DNA from: CALODL01 sp942492115
Lineage (GTDB): Bacteria; Planctomycetota; Phycisphaerae; UBA1845; CAIVHJ01
DNA: 64,000 nt
Assembly: GCA_942492115.1 (NCBI GenBank)
Contig: CALODL010000011.1
Coordinates: forward strand, 124,001-188,000
Direction of reading: 5' to 3'
Shown piece after piece: positions 36,593 through 45,049 of this stretch. The translations under genes were made by a program, and so were the position numbers. The notes beneath the pieces were generated by a model that was not told the origin of the DNA, did no database searches, and was given only the letters and a program-made list of their open reading frames with translations. Each line of letters starts with the position of its first letter. The stretch's first letter is position 1.

Positions 36593-36925
36593 GATGGGTC
36601 GTTTCTGGATTGAGTATCTGTCGTATCGCAGGACGCTCCGGCGTCTGCGTGCCGGTGTTTCTGATCTCCGGCGGCTCTCCCATATACAGTTACCTCGAAT
36701 CCCGCCGTCTCTTACCGACTCCTTCAGGCAATGCTGCCGATTGTGTCAAACAAGGCTTTCACATTACTTGCTCCCGCGTAAAGGAATGGCACGCAAAATG
36801 ACACAGCTGGGAATTCCGCATACGAAGTTGGAGTGGCATCGGTAATGAGTCCGTCAGGTCGTGGCGGTCTTGCGTTAATCTTGTTGAGTGATATGGGAGA
36901 CCGTTCGAGCGGCCCGGAGGTCATC
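36593..36925. other. Divergent promoter region between kinase and ECF sigma factor
   Basis: These 333 bases separate the two divergent starts. The sigma-factor frame is open back to 36833, but its ribosome site (CGGAGGT) supports the start at 36926. No clear -35/-10 pair or palindrome stands out. Confidence 0.35.
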
Positions 36926-37672
36926 ATGGATACACGTGTCAGCCTGTTATTGCGGATCAGAGATCCTCAGGATGTCTCGGCATGGACTGAGTTCGACGAA
37001 ATGTATCGGCCACTGTTGTATCGCTACGCCAAGTCGCAGGGGCTGATCGACGCCGATGCCGAGGATGAGGTGCAACGCTGCATGACTGCGATCCAGCAAA
37101 TCATGAGCGACTTCAACTACGATCCACGCAAAGGGCGCTTCAAGAGTTGGCTGCGGACCATGATCAACAATCGCTGTCGAAATCATCGTCGCGATGTCAA
37201 GGCGCGGATGGCCCGCATGCAAGCGGTCGGTGAAATGCAGGATTCTGGTCAGGAGTCCCCTGAAGCGGCTTTCGAACGCATATGGATGGAAGAACACCTG
37301 CGGTACGGATTGAGCGCGATCCGTGCGCAAGTCGGCGAATCGAGATTCAAGGCGTTCGAGGACTATGTCATTAACGAACACCCGGCAAAAAAGGTGTGCA
37401 CTACACACGGTTTGACTGCTCCGCAACTCTACAAGCTCAAGTGGCAGGTAACGCAGTTGTTGCGCGAGCACATGTCGAATGCACTGCACAGCCGCAGCGG
37501 ATGTCTGGCCCTGGGCGATCTGCAGCGCTACCATGCGGGCGAGCTGAACGATCAAGATTCCAGGCAAATCGAAATGCATCTCGAGTGTTGTCCTGCCTGC
37601 GGTGAGCGCAACGATCATTTGCTGACCAAGTATGAGCGCGTATGCACCGCACTGCGCTGTCTCGATCGTTGA
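36926..37672 (+). CDS. ECF-type sigma factor with C-terminal zinc-finger tail
   Basis: A 248-residue protein with GGAGGT upstream of ATG 36926 (MDTRVSLLLRIRDPQD). Region 2 is clear (AWTEFDEMYRPLLYRYAKSQ, then DPRKGRFKSWLRTMINNRCR). Region 4 covers ~120-185, with helix-turn-helix residues AKKVCTTHGLTAPQLYKLKW. The tail (~190-248) contains DLQRYHAGEL and HLECCPACGER, the HxxxCxxC zinc pattern otherwise found in anti-sigma factors, so this sigma factor may be self-regulated. Such sigma factors sit next to Ser/Thr kinases in planctomycetes, as here (divergent). Its regulon is unknown. Confidence 0.85.
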   Translation: MDTRVSLLLRIRDPQDVSAWTEFDEMYRPLLYRYAKSQGLIDADAEDEVQRCMTAIQQIMSDFNYDPRKGRFKSWLRTMINNRCRNHRRDVKARMARMQAVGEMQDSGQESPEAAFERIWMEEHLRYGLSAIRAQVGESRFKAFEDYVINEHPAKKVCTTHGLTAPQLYKLKWQVTQLLREHMSNALHSRSGCLALGDLQRYHAGELNDQDSRQIEMHLECCPACGERNDHLLTKYERVCTALRCLDR

Positions 37673-37811
37673 CTATGGATCGTCCCCGTAACAGGTCCAG
37701 GAAAGAGTACACCTGGAGTGTCTTGTGGAGGCTCGACTCACCAATAGCCCTGATGCGCCGGTTGAATTGTAGATTGCCAGATGTTTCGAGGTCCGCGTGG
37801 GAGTCAAGTGA

Positions 37812-38210
37812 GTGAATTTCATTCAGTCAGTCATTGCCGTTGGCCTGGCGCTTGCTGTGGGCGCCTGTGTTCTCAGTCCCGATGATCCGTTGGATGACGC
37901 TCAGTTGGTGATGGCCACCGGTGTCGATTGTGCCACGGTACCACTTGACTATGACACCTTCGGTCGGCAGTTTCTGTCGAATTACTGTCTGCGGTGTCAC
38001 GGCGCAGCGCGCGTCAGCGATGTGCAGCGCAGCGACGCGCCGGTCGGTATCGATTTCGATACACTCGAACAGGCCCAACCGTTTGCCGCACGGATTCGAC
38101 TGCGTGCGGGCGAACTCGGCGACATGCCACCGGCCCTGTTGGGTGGCCCGCGCCCATCCGATGCCGAGCGCATCGAACTGCTGCAGTGGATCGACTGCGG
38201 GATGCCCTGA
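37812..38210 (+). CDS. Cytochrome c-type lipoprotein
   Basis: A 132-residue protein with GTG start. The N-terminus (IQSVIAVGLALAVGAC) is a lipoprotein signal with the modified cysteine at ~19. A single haem site CLRCH lies at ~59-63 (FLSNYCLRCHGAARVSD). Met in GELGDMPPALLGG is a candidate axial ligand. This is a small membrane-anchored electron carrier on the outer face of a membrane. It lies 171 bases ahead of the IorA/IorB genes and could accept their electrons. The spacing leaves room for a separate promoter. Confidence 0.8.
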   Translation: MNFIQSVIAVGLALAVGACVLSPDDPLDDAQLVMATGVDCATVPLDYDTFGRQFLSNYCLRCHGAARVSDVQRSDAPVGIDFDTLEQAQPFAARIRLRAGELGDMPPALLGGPRPSDAERIELLQWIDCGMP

Positions 38211-38381
38211 AGCCGCTAGATCCAATCCCTTCTCAAACCCCTGGTTGACATAACGTTGTATGTCCCGGCCGCCCGGCCGCGCTGGTCTCTTGCGGCCACT
38301 GCGGGTATGCTGCGTACGCTCTATGGAGGAGTACGCGGTTTACGGATAGCTTGCGATGCACATCACGAAGGGGCAACGTTT

Positions 38382-38834
38382 ATGGTCACCCTGAGAATCA
38401 ACGGGGAAGTCAGGAAAGTGGATGTTGATCCCAACACGCCACTGTTGTGGGTGTTGCGCGATACGCTGGGCATGACCGGCACGAAGTTCGGCTGTGGCAT
38501 GGCCCGGTGCGGGTCCTGCACCGTCCACGTCGATGGTAAGGCCACGCGATCGTGCGTCATGCCCGTCGGCTCGCTGCAGGACACGCGCATTACCACGATT
38601 GAGGGGTTGTCGAAAAACGGCGATCATCCAGTCCAGAAAGCGTGGAAGAAACACGCAGTGCCTCAGTGTGGCTATTGTCAGGTAGGCCAGATGATGTCGG
38701 CGGCAGCCCTTCTCGAGCACACGCCCAACCCGACCGATGAACAGATTGATTCAGGGATGGCGGGCAATCTGTGCCGCTGTGGAACATATCAGCGCATTCG
38801 CGCAGCCATTCATACGGCAGCGAAGGAGAAGTAG
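38382..38834 (+). CDS. iorA: [2Fe-2S] subunit of molybdenum oxidoreductase (isoquinoline 1-oxidoreductase alpha-like)
   Basis: A 150-residue iron-sulfur subunit; ATG 38382 (MVTLRINGEVRKVDVD) is preceded by AAGGGG. The plant-type cluster uses Cys38, 43, 46 and 58 (FGCGMARCGSCTVHVDG, RSCVMP). The second cluster uses Cys96, 99, 131 and 133 (QCGYCQVGQMM, GNLCRCGTYQRI). It passes electrons from the molybdenum centre to an acceptor, plausibly the cytochrome encoded upstream. Three bases separate its stop from iorB. The length and lack of a FAD subunit match two-subunit Ior-type aldehyde or N-heterocycle oxidoreductases. The true substrate is unknown. Confidence 0.9.
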   Translation: MVTLRINGEVRKVDVDPNTPLLWVLRDTLGMTGTKFGCGMARCGSCTVHVDGKATRSCVMPVGSLQDTRITTIEGLSKNGDHPVQKAWKKHAVPQCGYCQVGQMMSAAALLEHTPNPTDEQIDSGMAGNLCRCGTYQRIRAAIHTAAKEK

Positions 38835-38837
38835 GCC

Positions 38838-41126
38838 ATGATGACACAAACACCCTTCGATGTCGGGCCTCTATCACGTCGTGGTTTCCTTGCCAGCCTG
38901 GCCTCCGGTTCACTGATCCTGGCCAGTCGGGCCAGCGGTGCAGCCATGATCGCTCGGCTGACCGATGCGGACGACAGTGCCCTGCCGTGGGAACCGGATT
39001 TGTTCGTGGCCATCGCTCCCGATGGCACTGTCAGCATTCTTGCTCACCGTTCAGAGATGGGCACGGGCATTCGGACCGCACTACCAATGGTCGTCGCCGA
39101 TGAGCTGGGCGCCGACTGGGGCCGCGTCGCAATCCGTCAGGCCATCGGCGACAAGCGTCTCGGCTCACAGAATACCGACGGGTCCAAGAGTGTCCGTCAA
39201 TTCTTCGAGCGCATGCGCGTGGCTGGCGCGACCGCACGCACGATGCTGACCCGCGCGGCGGCTGCGCAGTGGCAGGTCGATCCATCCGAGTGTTCGGCAG
39301 CCCGGCACCACATCGTATGCACAGCCACCGGCAGGAAACTGGGGTTCGGCGAACTGGTCGCGGCGGCCAGCGCCCTCGATGTCCCGGATCCCGATTCGTT
39401 GAGTTTTCGCTCGCAGAAAGATTGGACCATCGTAGGACGTGACATTCCGCTGACCGACATGAACGAGCTGTTGACCGGCAAGGCCGTTTTTGGAATCGAT
39501 GTGCGCCGCGCCGGGCAGTTGTTCGCAGTCATCGAGCGCCCGCCGGTACTCGGAGGCAAAGTCGATACCTACGACCAGGATGCAGCCAGGGCTGTGCCGG
39601 GTGTCGTCGACGTGATCGAGATTCCCAAGTTCGAGGGACCGGTGCCGGTGTACAACCCGTTGGGGGGCGTGGCGGTGCTGGCCAACAGTACCTGGGCGGC
39701 CATTCAGGGACGAAAAGCGCTGAACGCCACGTGGACCGATGGTGATCACGCCAGTTTTGATTCAACGGCCTATGAGGTCGAGCTCGGTCAGAGTGCTCGG
39801 AAGCCCGGAAAAGCATTCCGCAAGGTGGGCGACGTGAGCGCGGCCTTTTCTGACGCGCCGGCCGCACAGGTTTTTGAGGCCGACTACTATGTTCCCATGC
39901 TGGCGCATGCGTCTATGGAACCGCCTTGTGCTGTGGCCGAAGTGACCAGCGATTCCGATGGCCAGGTCGTCAGCTGTGAGGCGTGGGCACCCACGCAAAA
40001 CCCGCAGGCCGCCCAGTCACAAGTTGCTCAGACGCTGGGAATCGATGAAGCCAAGGTGACCATCAATGTGACGTTGCTCGGCGGTGGCTTCGGCCGCAAG
40101 AGCAAACCTGACTACGTCGCGGAGGCTGCGCTGTTGTCTCGCGAGGTCGGTAAGCCGGTGCACGTCACCTGGACGCGCGAGGATGATATCCGCCACGATT
40201 TCTATCACGCGGTTGCCGCGTTGCACATGCGCGCCGCAGTTGACGAGAAAGGAAAGCCGACCGCCTGGTTGCAGCGTTCCGCCTTCCCCTCGATCGGTTC
40301 GACGTTCAATCCCGCGGCCACGTCGGGTGGTGCAGGCGAGATGGGCATGGGCTTTACCGATTTGCCCTTTGACATACCAAATATTGTGGTCGAGAACGGA
40401 CCGGCCAAGGGCCACGTGCGCATCGGCTGGTTACGATCGGTGGCCAATATCTATCACGCCTTCGGTATCGGATCCTTCGCCGACGAACTGGCCCACCGCG
40501 CGGGCCGCGACCCGTATGAGTACTTGATGGAGCTGTTGGGGGCGCCGCGACAGGTGCAGATCGAGGGCTACGGCAACTATGGCGAGACGCTCGAGCGTTA
40601 TCCTCTCGACATTGGCCGCTTGCGGCACGTGACCGAGCGGGCGGCCAAGCTGGCTAACTGGGGCCGCAAACTGCCCCGCGGCAGCGGCCTGGGAATCGCA
40701 TGTCATCGCAGTTTCCTGAGCTACTGCGCCAATGTGGTCGAGGTCAAGGTCGAGAAAGACGGTACGGTGTCCATGCCCATGATGAGTGTCGTCATCGATG
40801 CGGGGACCATCATCCACCCGGATCGAGTGCGGGCTCAGATGGAGGGGGCGGCAACGTTCGGCGCCTCACTCACGATGCACGGCGAGATCACGGCCAGGAA
40901 CGGCCGCATCGAGCAGGGCAACTTCGATACCTATCCAATGGCCAAGATCTACGAGACGCCCCGGGACATCAAGGTCGAGGTGGTCAAGAGCACCGCGCTG
41001 CCGGCCGGTGTCGGCGAGGTGGGCGTCCCGCCGTTCGCGCCAGCGCTGTGCAACGCGATTTTCGCGGCGACCGGGAAACGCATCCGCCGTTTGCCGTTGG
41101 CCAAACATGACTTGTCGTGGACTTGA
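38838..41126 (+). CDS. iorB: Molybdopterin-binding subunit (isoquinoline 1-oxidoreductase beta-like), Tat-exported
   Basis: A 762-residue catalytic subunit. The Tat motif RRGFLASL lies at 14-21, followed by a hydrophobic stretch, so the folded enzyme is exported with its cofactor and partner. Xanthine-oxidase-family features are present: GGGFGRKSKPDYVAEAALLS (Moco contact), RIGWLRSVANIYHAF and the catalytic Glu727 in GVGEVGVPPFAPAL. It hydroxylates an aldehyde or N-heterocycle using water. With IorA it forms a heterodimer in the periplasm, and the cytochrome lipoprotein is a plausible electron acceptor. No molybdenum-cofactor chaperone is in the window. Confidence 0.9.
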   Translation: MMTQTPFDVGPLSRRGFLASLASGSLILASRASGAAMIARLTDADDSALPWEPDLFVAIAPDGTVSILAHRSEMGTGIRTALPMVVADELGADWGRVAIRQAIGDKRLGSQNTDGSKSVRQFFERMRVAGATARTMLTRAAAAQWQVDPSECSAARHHIVCTATGRKLGFGELVAAASALDVPDPDSLSFRSQKDWTIVGRDIPLTDMNELLTGKAVFGIDVRRAGQLFAVIERPPVLGGKVDTYDQDAARAVPGVVDVIEIPKFEGPVPVYNPLGGVAVLANSTWAAIQGRKALNATWTDGDHASFDSTAYEVELGQSARKPGKAFRKVGDVSAAFSDAPAAQVFEADYYVPMLAHASMEPPCAVAEVTSDSDGQVVSCEAWAPTQNPQAAQSQVAQTLGIDEAKVTINVTLLGGGFGRKSKPDYVAEAALLSREVGKPVHVTWTREDDIRHDFYHAVAALHMRAAVDEKGKPTAWLQRSAFPSIGSTFNPAATSGGAGEMGMGFTDLPFDIPNIVVENGPAKGHVRIGWLRSVANIYHAFGIGSFADELAHRAGRDPYEYLMELLGAPRQVQIEGYGNYGETLERYPLDIGRLRHVTERAAKLANWGRKLPRGSGLGIACHRSFLSYCANVVEVKVEKDGTVSMPMMSVVIDAGTIIHPDRVRAQMEGAATFGASLTMHGEITARNGRIEQGNFDTYPMAKIYETPRDIKVEVVKSTALPAGVGEVGVPPFAPALCNAIFAATGKRIRRLPLAKHDLSWT

Positions 41127-41130
41127 CGAT

Positions 41131-41694
41131 TCAGGATCCCGCCGGCCACGTCGCGGCGAAGATCATCGCAGTGAGCAGGCCGTAGACCACGCCGTCGGCC
41201 AGATCGGTCATGACGAAGCGCGTCGGCTTGCCCATGAACAGGGCGCCGGGAATCTGGCCCGCGCAGTAGCCGAGAATGGCTACGACTGCGGTGACCTTGA
41301 AGACCGCAAGGAACTCCGCGTCACGCTCGACGGCCTGGGCGGTGACGAATGCGACGGCCACGCTGAGCACGATGTAGAACGCGAAGGTCAGCGTCAGGTT
41401 CATGCCGAAGTTGGGTTGCTTGGCCTGGACGTTGATGCTGCCCCACGGCCCGGCCGCATACCGCGCTTTGTAGGCATCCGAATTCATCGACTCACCGCTG
41501 CGACATCCCGGCCACATATAGGTTCCGGGGGCCGGCTTGAGTCGTTCGAGCAGGTCGACCAGCGCCTGTTCCTCCGGCAGCGTCTTGATATCGGCCTTGT
41601 GATGCGGCAGAACCATCCAGGCCAGGAAACTGGCCACGAACACGACGACGGCCGACACCACGACCGGGATCCACAAAGCACTGAGTTCCATCAT
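41131..41694 (-). CDS. Conserved small membrane protein of unknown function
   Basis: A 187-residue protein. GAGGTGA precedes ATG 41694, and a second ATG at 41691 is equally good. It has an N-terminal helix (IPVVVSAVVVFVASFLAWMV) followed by PHHKADIKTLPEEQALVDLL, and then three helices in the C-terminal half (LTLTFAFYIVLSVAVAFVTA, FLAVFKVTAVVAILGYCAG, LADGVVYGLLTAMIFAATW). The HHKADIKxLPxE segment is a motif I associate with conserved proteins of unknown function. It converges with iorB, 4 bases apart. Confidence 0.75.
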   Translation of the reverse strand: MMELSALWIPVVVSAVVVFVASFLAWMVLPHHKADIKTLPEEQALVDLLERLKPAPGTYMWPGCRSGESMNSDAYKARYAAGPWGSINVQAKQPNFGMNLTLTFAFYIVLSVAVAFVTAQAVERDAEFLAVFKVTAVVAILGYCAGQIPGALFMGKPTRFVMTDLADGVVYGLLTAMIFAATWPAGS

Positions 41695-41943
41695 TCACCT
41701 CGATGATCGTTACGGGTTCGACTGATCACTGGCCCCTTGGCCAACGAAGACCAGTGCGCCGCCGGTGTTGGCGACCCTTCACGAAATTGCGGAAGCCCCA
41801 GGGGGCAGGAATCAACTGGTTACTGTCCGTCACGAGGGGAGAGCCGGGTGCCCCGTGCCGGGTCTGGTTGGAGCTAGGGGTAACGGGTGGTGCCCTCAAA
41901 TACGTTGCGAAATCAAAGGGCGCAAGACCCCGGGATAGGCAGG

Positions 41944-42498
41944 TTACGCGTCGAGGAAGTCGGCCACTTCACGCAGCCAGCGGATGCGGGCGCGGGTCAG
42001 CAGGATGCCATTGCGTACGGCGAGGTGGGTGAACCTCCCCGGATCGCGCGGGTTGCGGTATTCGGCTTCCTCCGTGCGCAGGTGGGTGTGCAGTTGCTCG
42101 AGGGCTGTGGCCACGAACGTGCGAGCCTTGGCGGGGGGTAGAAGGTCCAGGAAGAACAGGCGGGCGCGGAGTGGATCGTAGAGCAGGGCCGTGTCGCTCT
42201 CGACGTTCGGTGTCGCCAGCCAGTGAGACAAAATGGTCTTGCCCGGCGGTGCGATGGAGTAGTCGAGTTGGCGCCGACGTCCCGTGGCATTGGCCGTGGA
42301 CTTCACCCACCCCCGATCTTCGAGGCGCTTCAGGAGTGGGTAAATTGCCCCCGCACTACCGCTCCACCTGGGTGCAGGCGACTCGCGGAAGTGCTGACGG
42401 ATGGCGTAGGGCGTACACGGCCCGTCACGCCATACGACACCCAGCACGACCGCTTCGAGATCCGTGGCCGCGCTGCGCGGTAGTTGTGTGTTGCCCAT
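41944..42498 (-). CDS. PadR-family transcriptional regulator
   Basis: A 184-residue protein. Residues ~10-95 form the PadR winged helix (DLEAVVLGVVWRDGPCTPYA, then SGSAGAIYPLLKRLEDRGWV). The C-terminal half is helical and probably dimerises (ARTFVATALEQLHTHLRTEE). It is divergent from the aspartic protease. A 21-bp perfect palindrome sits 8 bases upstream of its ATG, so it should repress both genes from a shared site. There is no clear ribosome site, so a leaderless transcript is possible. Confidence 0.9.
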   Translation of the reverse strand: MGNTQLPRSAATDLEAVVLGVVWRDGPCTPYAIRQHFRESPAPRWSGSAGAIYPLLKRLEDRGWVKSTANATGRRRQLDYSIAPPGKTILSHWLATPNVESDTALLYDPLRARLFFLDLLPPAKARTFVATALEQLHTHLRTEEAEYRNPRDPGRFTHLAVRNGILLTRARIRWLREVADFLDA

Positions 42499-42506
42499 GG
42501 ATGCAG

Positions 42507-42527
42507 TATAGTACGAATCGTACTATA
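42507..42527. promoter_or_regulatory. 21-bp perfect palindrome: PadR operator between padR and the protease gene
   Basis: Arms TATAGTACGA and TCGTACTATA flank a single A, lying 8 bases from the padR start and 27 bases from the protease start. It is the only AT-rich site in the gap and would block both promoters when bound. Confidence 0.65.
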
Positions 42528-42554
42528 TGCAACTCTCTTCACGAAAGGGCTTCC

Positions 42555-43763
42555 ATGCGACTCATCGATCTCCGTGCATTCGTGACGCTGTGTTCGATCG
42601 TTTGTGTTCTGACAGTTGCGGAAGCGGGCGCACAACGTCGTGGTGTGCCGGCGCCGGAGAAGACGAACCTGCCGGATGCGGCGGTCGTCGTTCCGTTGGA
42701 TCGCTTCGTGGAACTGCCCAGCATCGCGGCGCGGATCAACGGGCAGGCGCCGTTGCGGTTCATCGTTGATACCGGGGCTGCCGGGATTGTCTTGCACAGT
42801 AAGCACGCCGACGCCATGAAACTGCCGAGCCCTCCCGGGATGCCGGGCGCAGTGCGCGTGCAGATGGCTTCGCCGAACGGCCCGGGCATTCCTGCGACGT
42901 TGGTGTATGCCGACACTCTGACGATCGGCGCCGCCGAGTTCGGCGGGATCTGGACCATTGCGGCCGACATGCCGTTCGGTGACGGCATCGACGGCATCAT
43001 CGGCATGAACGTATTCAAGTCGTGCCTGCTGACCTTTGATTATCCGTCGCATCAACTGCGTATCGAACACGGCAGTCTGCCCGCGGCGAACGGCCGGGAT
43101 ATCGTGGCCTATGCGACTCCAGATATGCCGGACAGCCATCCGCAGGTCGCGGTGACCATTGCCGGAAAGGACATGCCCTTTATCGTCGATACGGGGTTTC
43201 GCGGGTGGTTCGGGGTCGAAGAGAATCAGGCGACAGCACTGGACATTATCGACGGACCACGGCCCGGGTTCATGTCGCTCGCCATGGATCGTGCTGAACG
43301 CTCGACCGTGGCGCGGGTCAATACACCGTTCGTGATCGGGGACTGTCGCGTCGAGCGTCCGATCGTGCGTCTTGGGGGGCAGTTCGGATCGATTGTCGGC
43401 GCGCGTTTCCTGGAAAACTTCATATTCACGATCGACGCGGCCCAGCACACGATGCGGTTCGAGCGCGCGGCCCGCACGCCGTTGGTGCCGTCAGCTCTGC
43501 GTTCGCCAGGATTCGAGCTGAAGCGCGCCGGTGCGGATATGGTCGTGTGGGCGGTGTACCCTGATTCTCCGGCGGAGTTGGCGGGCATTGCCGTTGGCGA
43601 TGTCATCGTGACCATCGCCGGGCGCCCGGCAACGCAAGTCTTCGGTGCGGCAGACTGGCAGGACCTCCTGGGTCGTACGCCGACGCTCGTCGTGGAATAC
43701 AGACGTGCCGGCGCGACCGTGCGCAAGATCGATTTGCAGCCGGTCGTCCTCATCGCCGACTGA
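42555..43763 (+). CDS. Two-domain retropepsin-like aspartic protease with C-terminal PDZ domain
   Basis: A 402-residue secreted protein; ATG 42555 follows AAGGG. The N-terminus is a signal peptide (LRAFVTLCSIVCVLTVAEAGA). Two aspartic-protease half-domains each carry a DTG triad: Asp72 in FIVDTGAAGIVLHS and Asp212 in FIVDTGFRGWFGV, giving a single-chain pepsin-like active site. The ILxxG-type turns are GIIGMNVFKSCLLTFDY and IVGARFLENFIFTID. Residues ~315-400 form a PDZ domain (VYPDSPAELAGIAVGDVIVT). It probably degrades peptides in the periplasm or outside. It is divergent from a PadR regulator with a shared palindrome, so expression is likely PadR-controlled. Confidence 0.88.
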   Translation: MRLIDLRAFVTLCSIVCVLTVAEAGAQRRGVPAPEKTNLPDAAVVVPLDRFVELPSIAARINGQAPLRFIVDTGAAGIVLHSKHADAMKLPSPPGMPGAVRVQMASPNGPGIPATLVYADTLTIGAAEFGGIWTIAADMPFGDGIDGIIGMNVFKSCLLTFDYPSHQLRIEHGSLPAANGRDIVAYATPDMPDSHPQVAVTIAGKDMPFIVDTGFRGWFGVEENQATALDIIDGPRPGFMSLAMDRAERSTVARVNTPFVIGDCRVERPIVRLGGQFGSIVGARFLENFIFTIDAAQHTMRFERAARTPLVPSALRSPGFELKRAGADMVVWAVYPDSPAELAGIAVGDVIVTIAGRPATQVFGAADWQDLLGRTPTLVVEYRRAGATVRKIDLQPVVLIAD

Positions 43764-43836
43764 GTGGGGCGTACGGATCACGGCTGGGGGTATGGTATCA
43801 TCGTGGGCCCGACCAATTCTTGAACTGGAGGAGCCC

Positions 43837-44199
43837 ATGAATTCGATGCCCGCCACCGTCCACCGCTGGGAGACCATGTCGTTCGACACGCCCATGGCGT
43901 TGCTCGAACGCAAACGGATCATCGGGACCCAGGCGATGATTTCCCACGTCGTGCTCAGGAAAGGCTGCTTCGTGCCCACACACGCCCATGATAACGAACA
44001 GTTCGTGTGCATGCTGAGCGGTGCGCTGCGTTTCAAACTCGGTTCCGCAGAGGGACCGCGGGACGAGCTGATCGTTCGTGGCGGCGAGGTGCTGCATTTG
44101 CCGCCCCAGGTGCCGCACGAGGCCGAGGCCCTCGAGGATACTGTGGTGCTGGATGTGTTCAGCCCGCCGAGCGCGACCACCGGCATCGATCGATCCTGA
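43837..44199 (+). CDS. Cupin-domain protein
   Basis: A 120-residue single cupin with TGGAGGAG ahead of ATG 43837. Cupin motif 1 is GCFVPTHAHDNEQFVCMLSG, with metal ligands His, His and Glu. Motif 2 is GEVLHLPPQVPHEAEALED, with the fourth-ligand histidine. It is a mononuclear metal-binding beta-barrel of the pectin-degradation/dioxygenase-like small cupin type. Substrate and function cannot be read. It lies 73 bases after the protease gene and may be in the same transcript. Confidence 0.88.
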   Translation: MNSMPATVHRWETMSFDTPMALLERKRIIGTQAMISHVVLRKGCFVPTHAHDNEQFVCMLSGALRFKLGSAEGPRDELIVRGGEVLHLPPQVPHEAEALEDTVVLDVFSPPSATTGIDRS

Positions 44200-44211
44200 G
44201 CGGAGCGCGTA

Positions 44212-45033
44212 TCAGGCGCTGCGTTCGATCATGTCGACGAAGCGCTCGACACTGCCGGGTCCGTGGTCGAAGAACAGCGACGGTTCGATCAGCTCCAGCT
44301 CCGACACGACCGGATGGCCATCATGGAGCACCAGGTCAGCTCGGGCGTAGGCCACGGGCCAGGGGATGGCGGCCACAGCCGTGCGGGCCACGTCGAGCTC
44401 GGCCGGCGTGGGCGGTTCACCACCGTCGACGCGCTCGACCTGGTCGGCGAAACGCGGATGTTTGCGGATCGCGTGCGTCCATGTACCTGCGATGCATACG
44501 AGTGATCGTTCCCCCGGATCGCAAAACCCCTCGAGATATGGTTGGACGATGACGTCGCCGTTGAGCGCCAGTGCTGCGGCATGGGCCCGCGCGGCGTCGC
44601 CCTGCGTCGGCAGGAACTGCCGCGCGCCGACGGACCCGGCTCCAATGGCGGGCTTGATGACCACGGCGTGGTCGATGGCCATATCGGCGAGCTCGTCAGC
44701 GGCCACGATTTGCGTGGGCACGATCGGTGTCCCGGCCGCGGCCAGCGTACACAGGTAGCCTTTGTGCGCATTCCACGCGATGACCTCGGGCGGGTTGATC
44801 ACCTTCGCGTGCGCGTGAGCACGGGCGACCCACTCCAGAAACGCCGACGGGGCCGCGTGGTAATTCCACGCCGAACGCATGACGAAGAGATCGAAGCCGT
44901 CCAGCTTGAATGTGTCATCGTCCCACGGGACCCACGTCGCATCGTGCCCGCGGCGTCGCAGGGCATCCTCGAGTGGGGCGGCATCCGGATCGGGTTCGGG
45001 GAGTACAGCGCAGGTGACCAGGCCGATTCGCAT
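44212..45033 (-). CDS. ATP-grasp ligase (RimK/DcsG-like)
   Basis: A 273-residue ligase with CGGGAGAA ahead of ATG 45033. The ATP-grasp domain is visible in HAVVIKPAIGAGSVGARQFL (phosphate loop), VIVQPYLEGFCDPGERSLVC, and the metal-binding end ARADLVLHDGHPVVSELELIEPSLFF. Related enzymes (DcsG-like) join an amine or carboxylate using ATP. It follows an aminotransferase by 16 bases on the same strand, so the two may make or modify an amino-acid-derived small molecule. A cupin converges on it. Confidence 0.85.
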   Translation of the reverse strand: MRIGLVTCAVLPEPDPDAAPLEDALRRRGHDATWVPWDDDTFKLDGFDLFVMRSAWNYHAAPSAFLEWVARAHAHAKVINPPEVIAWNAHKGYLCTLAAAGTPIVPTQIVAADELADMAIDHAVVIKPAIGAGSVGARQFLPTQGDAARAHAAALALNGDVIVQPYLEGFCDPGERSLVCIAGTWTHAIRKHPRFADQVERVDGGEPPTPAELDVARTAVAAIPWPVAYARADLVLHDGHPVVSELELIEPSLFFDHGPGSVERFVDMIERSA

Positions 45034-45049
45034 CGCGATGTTCTCCCGT

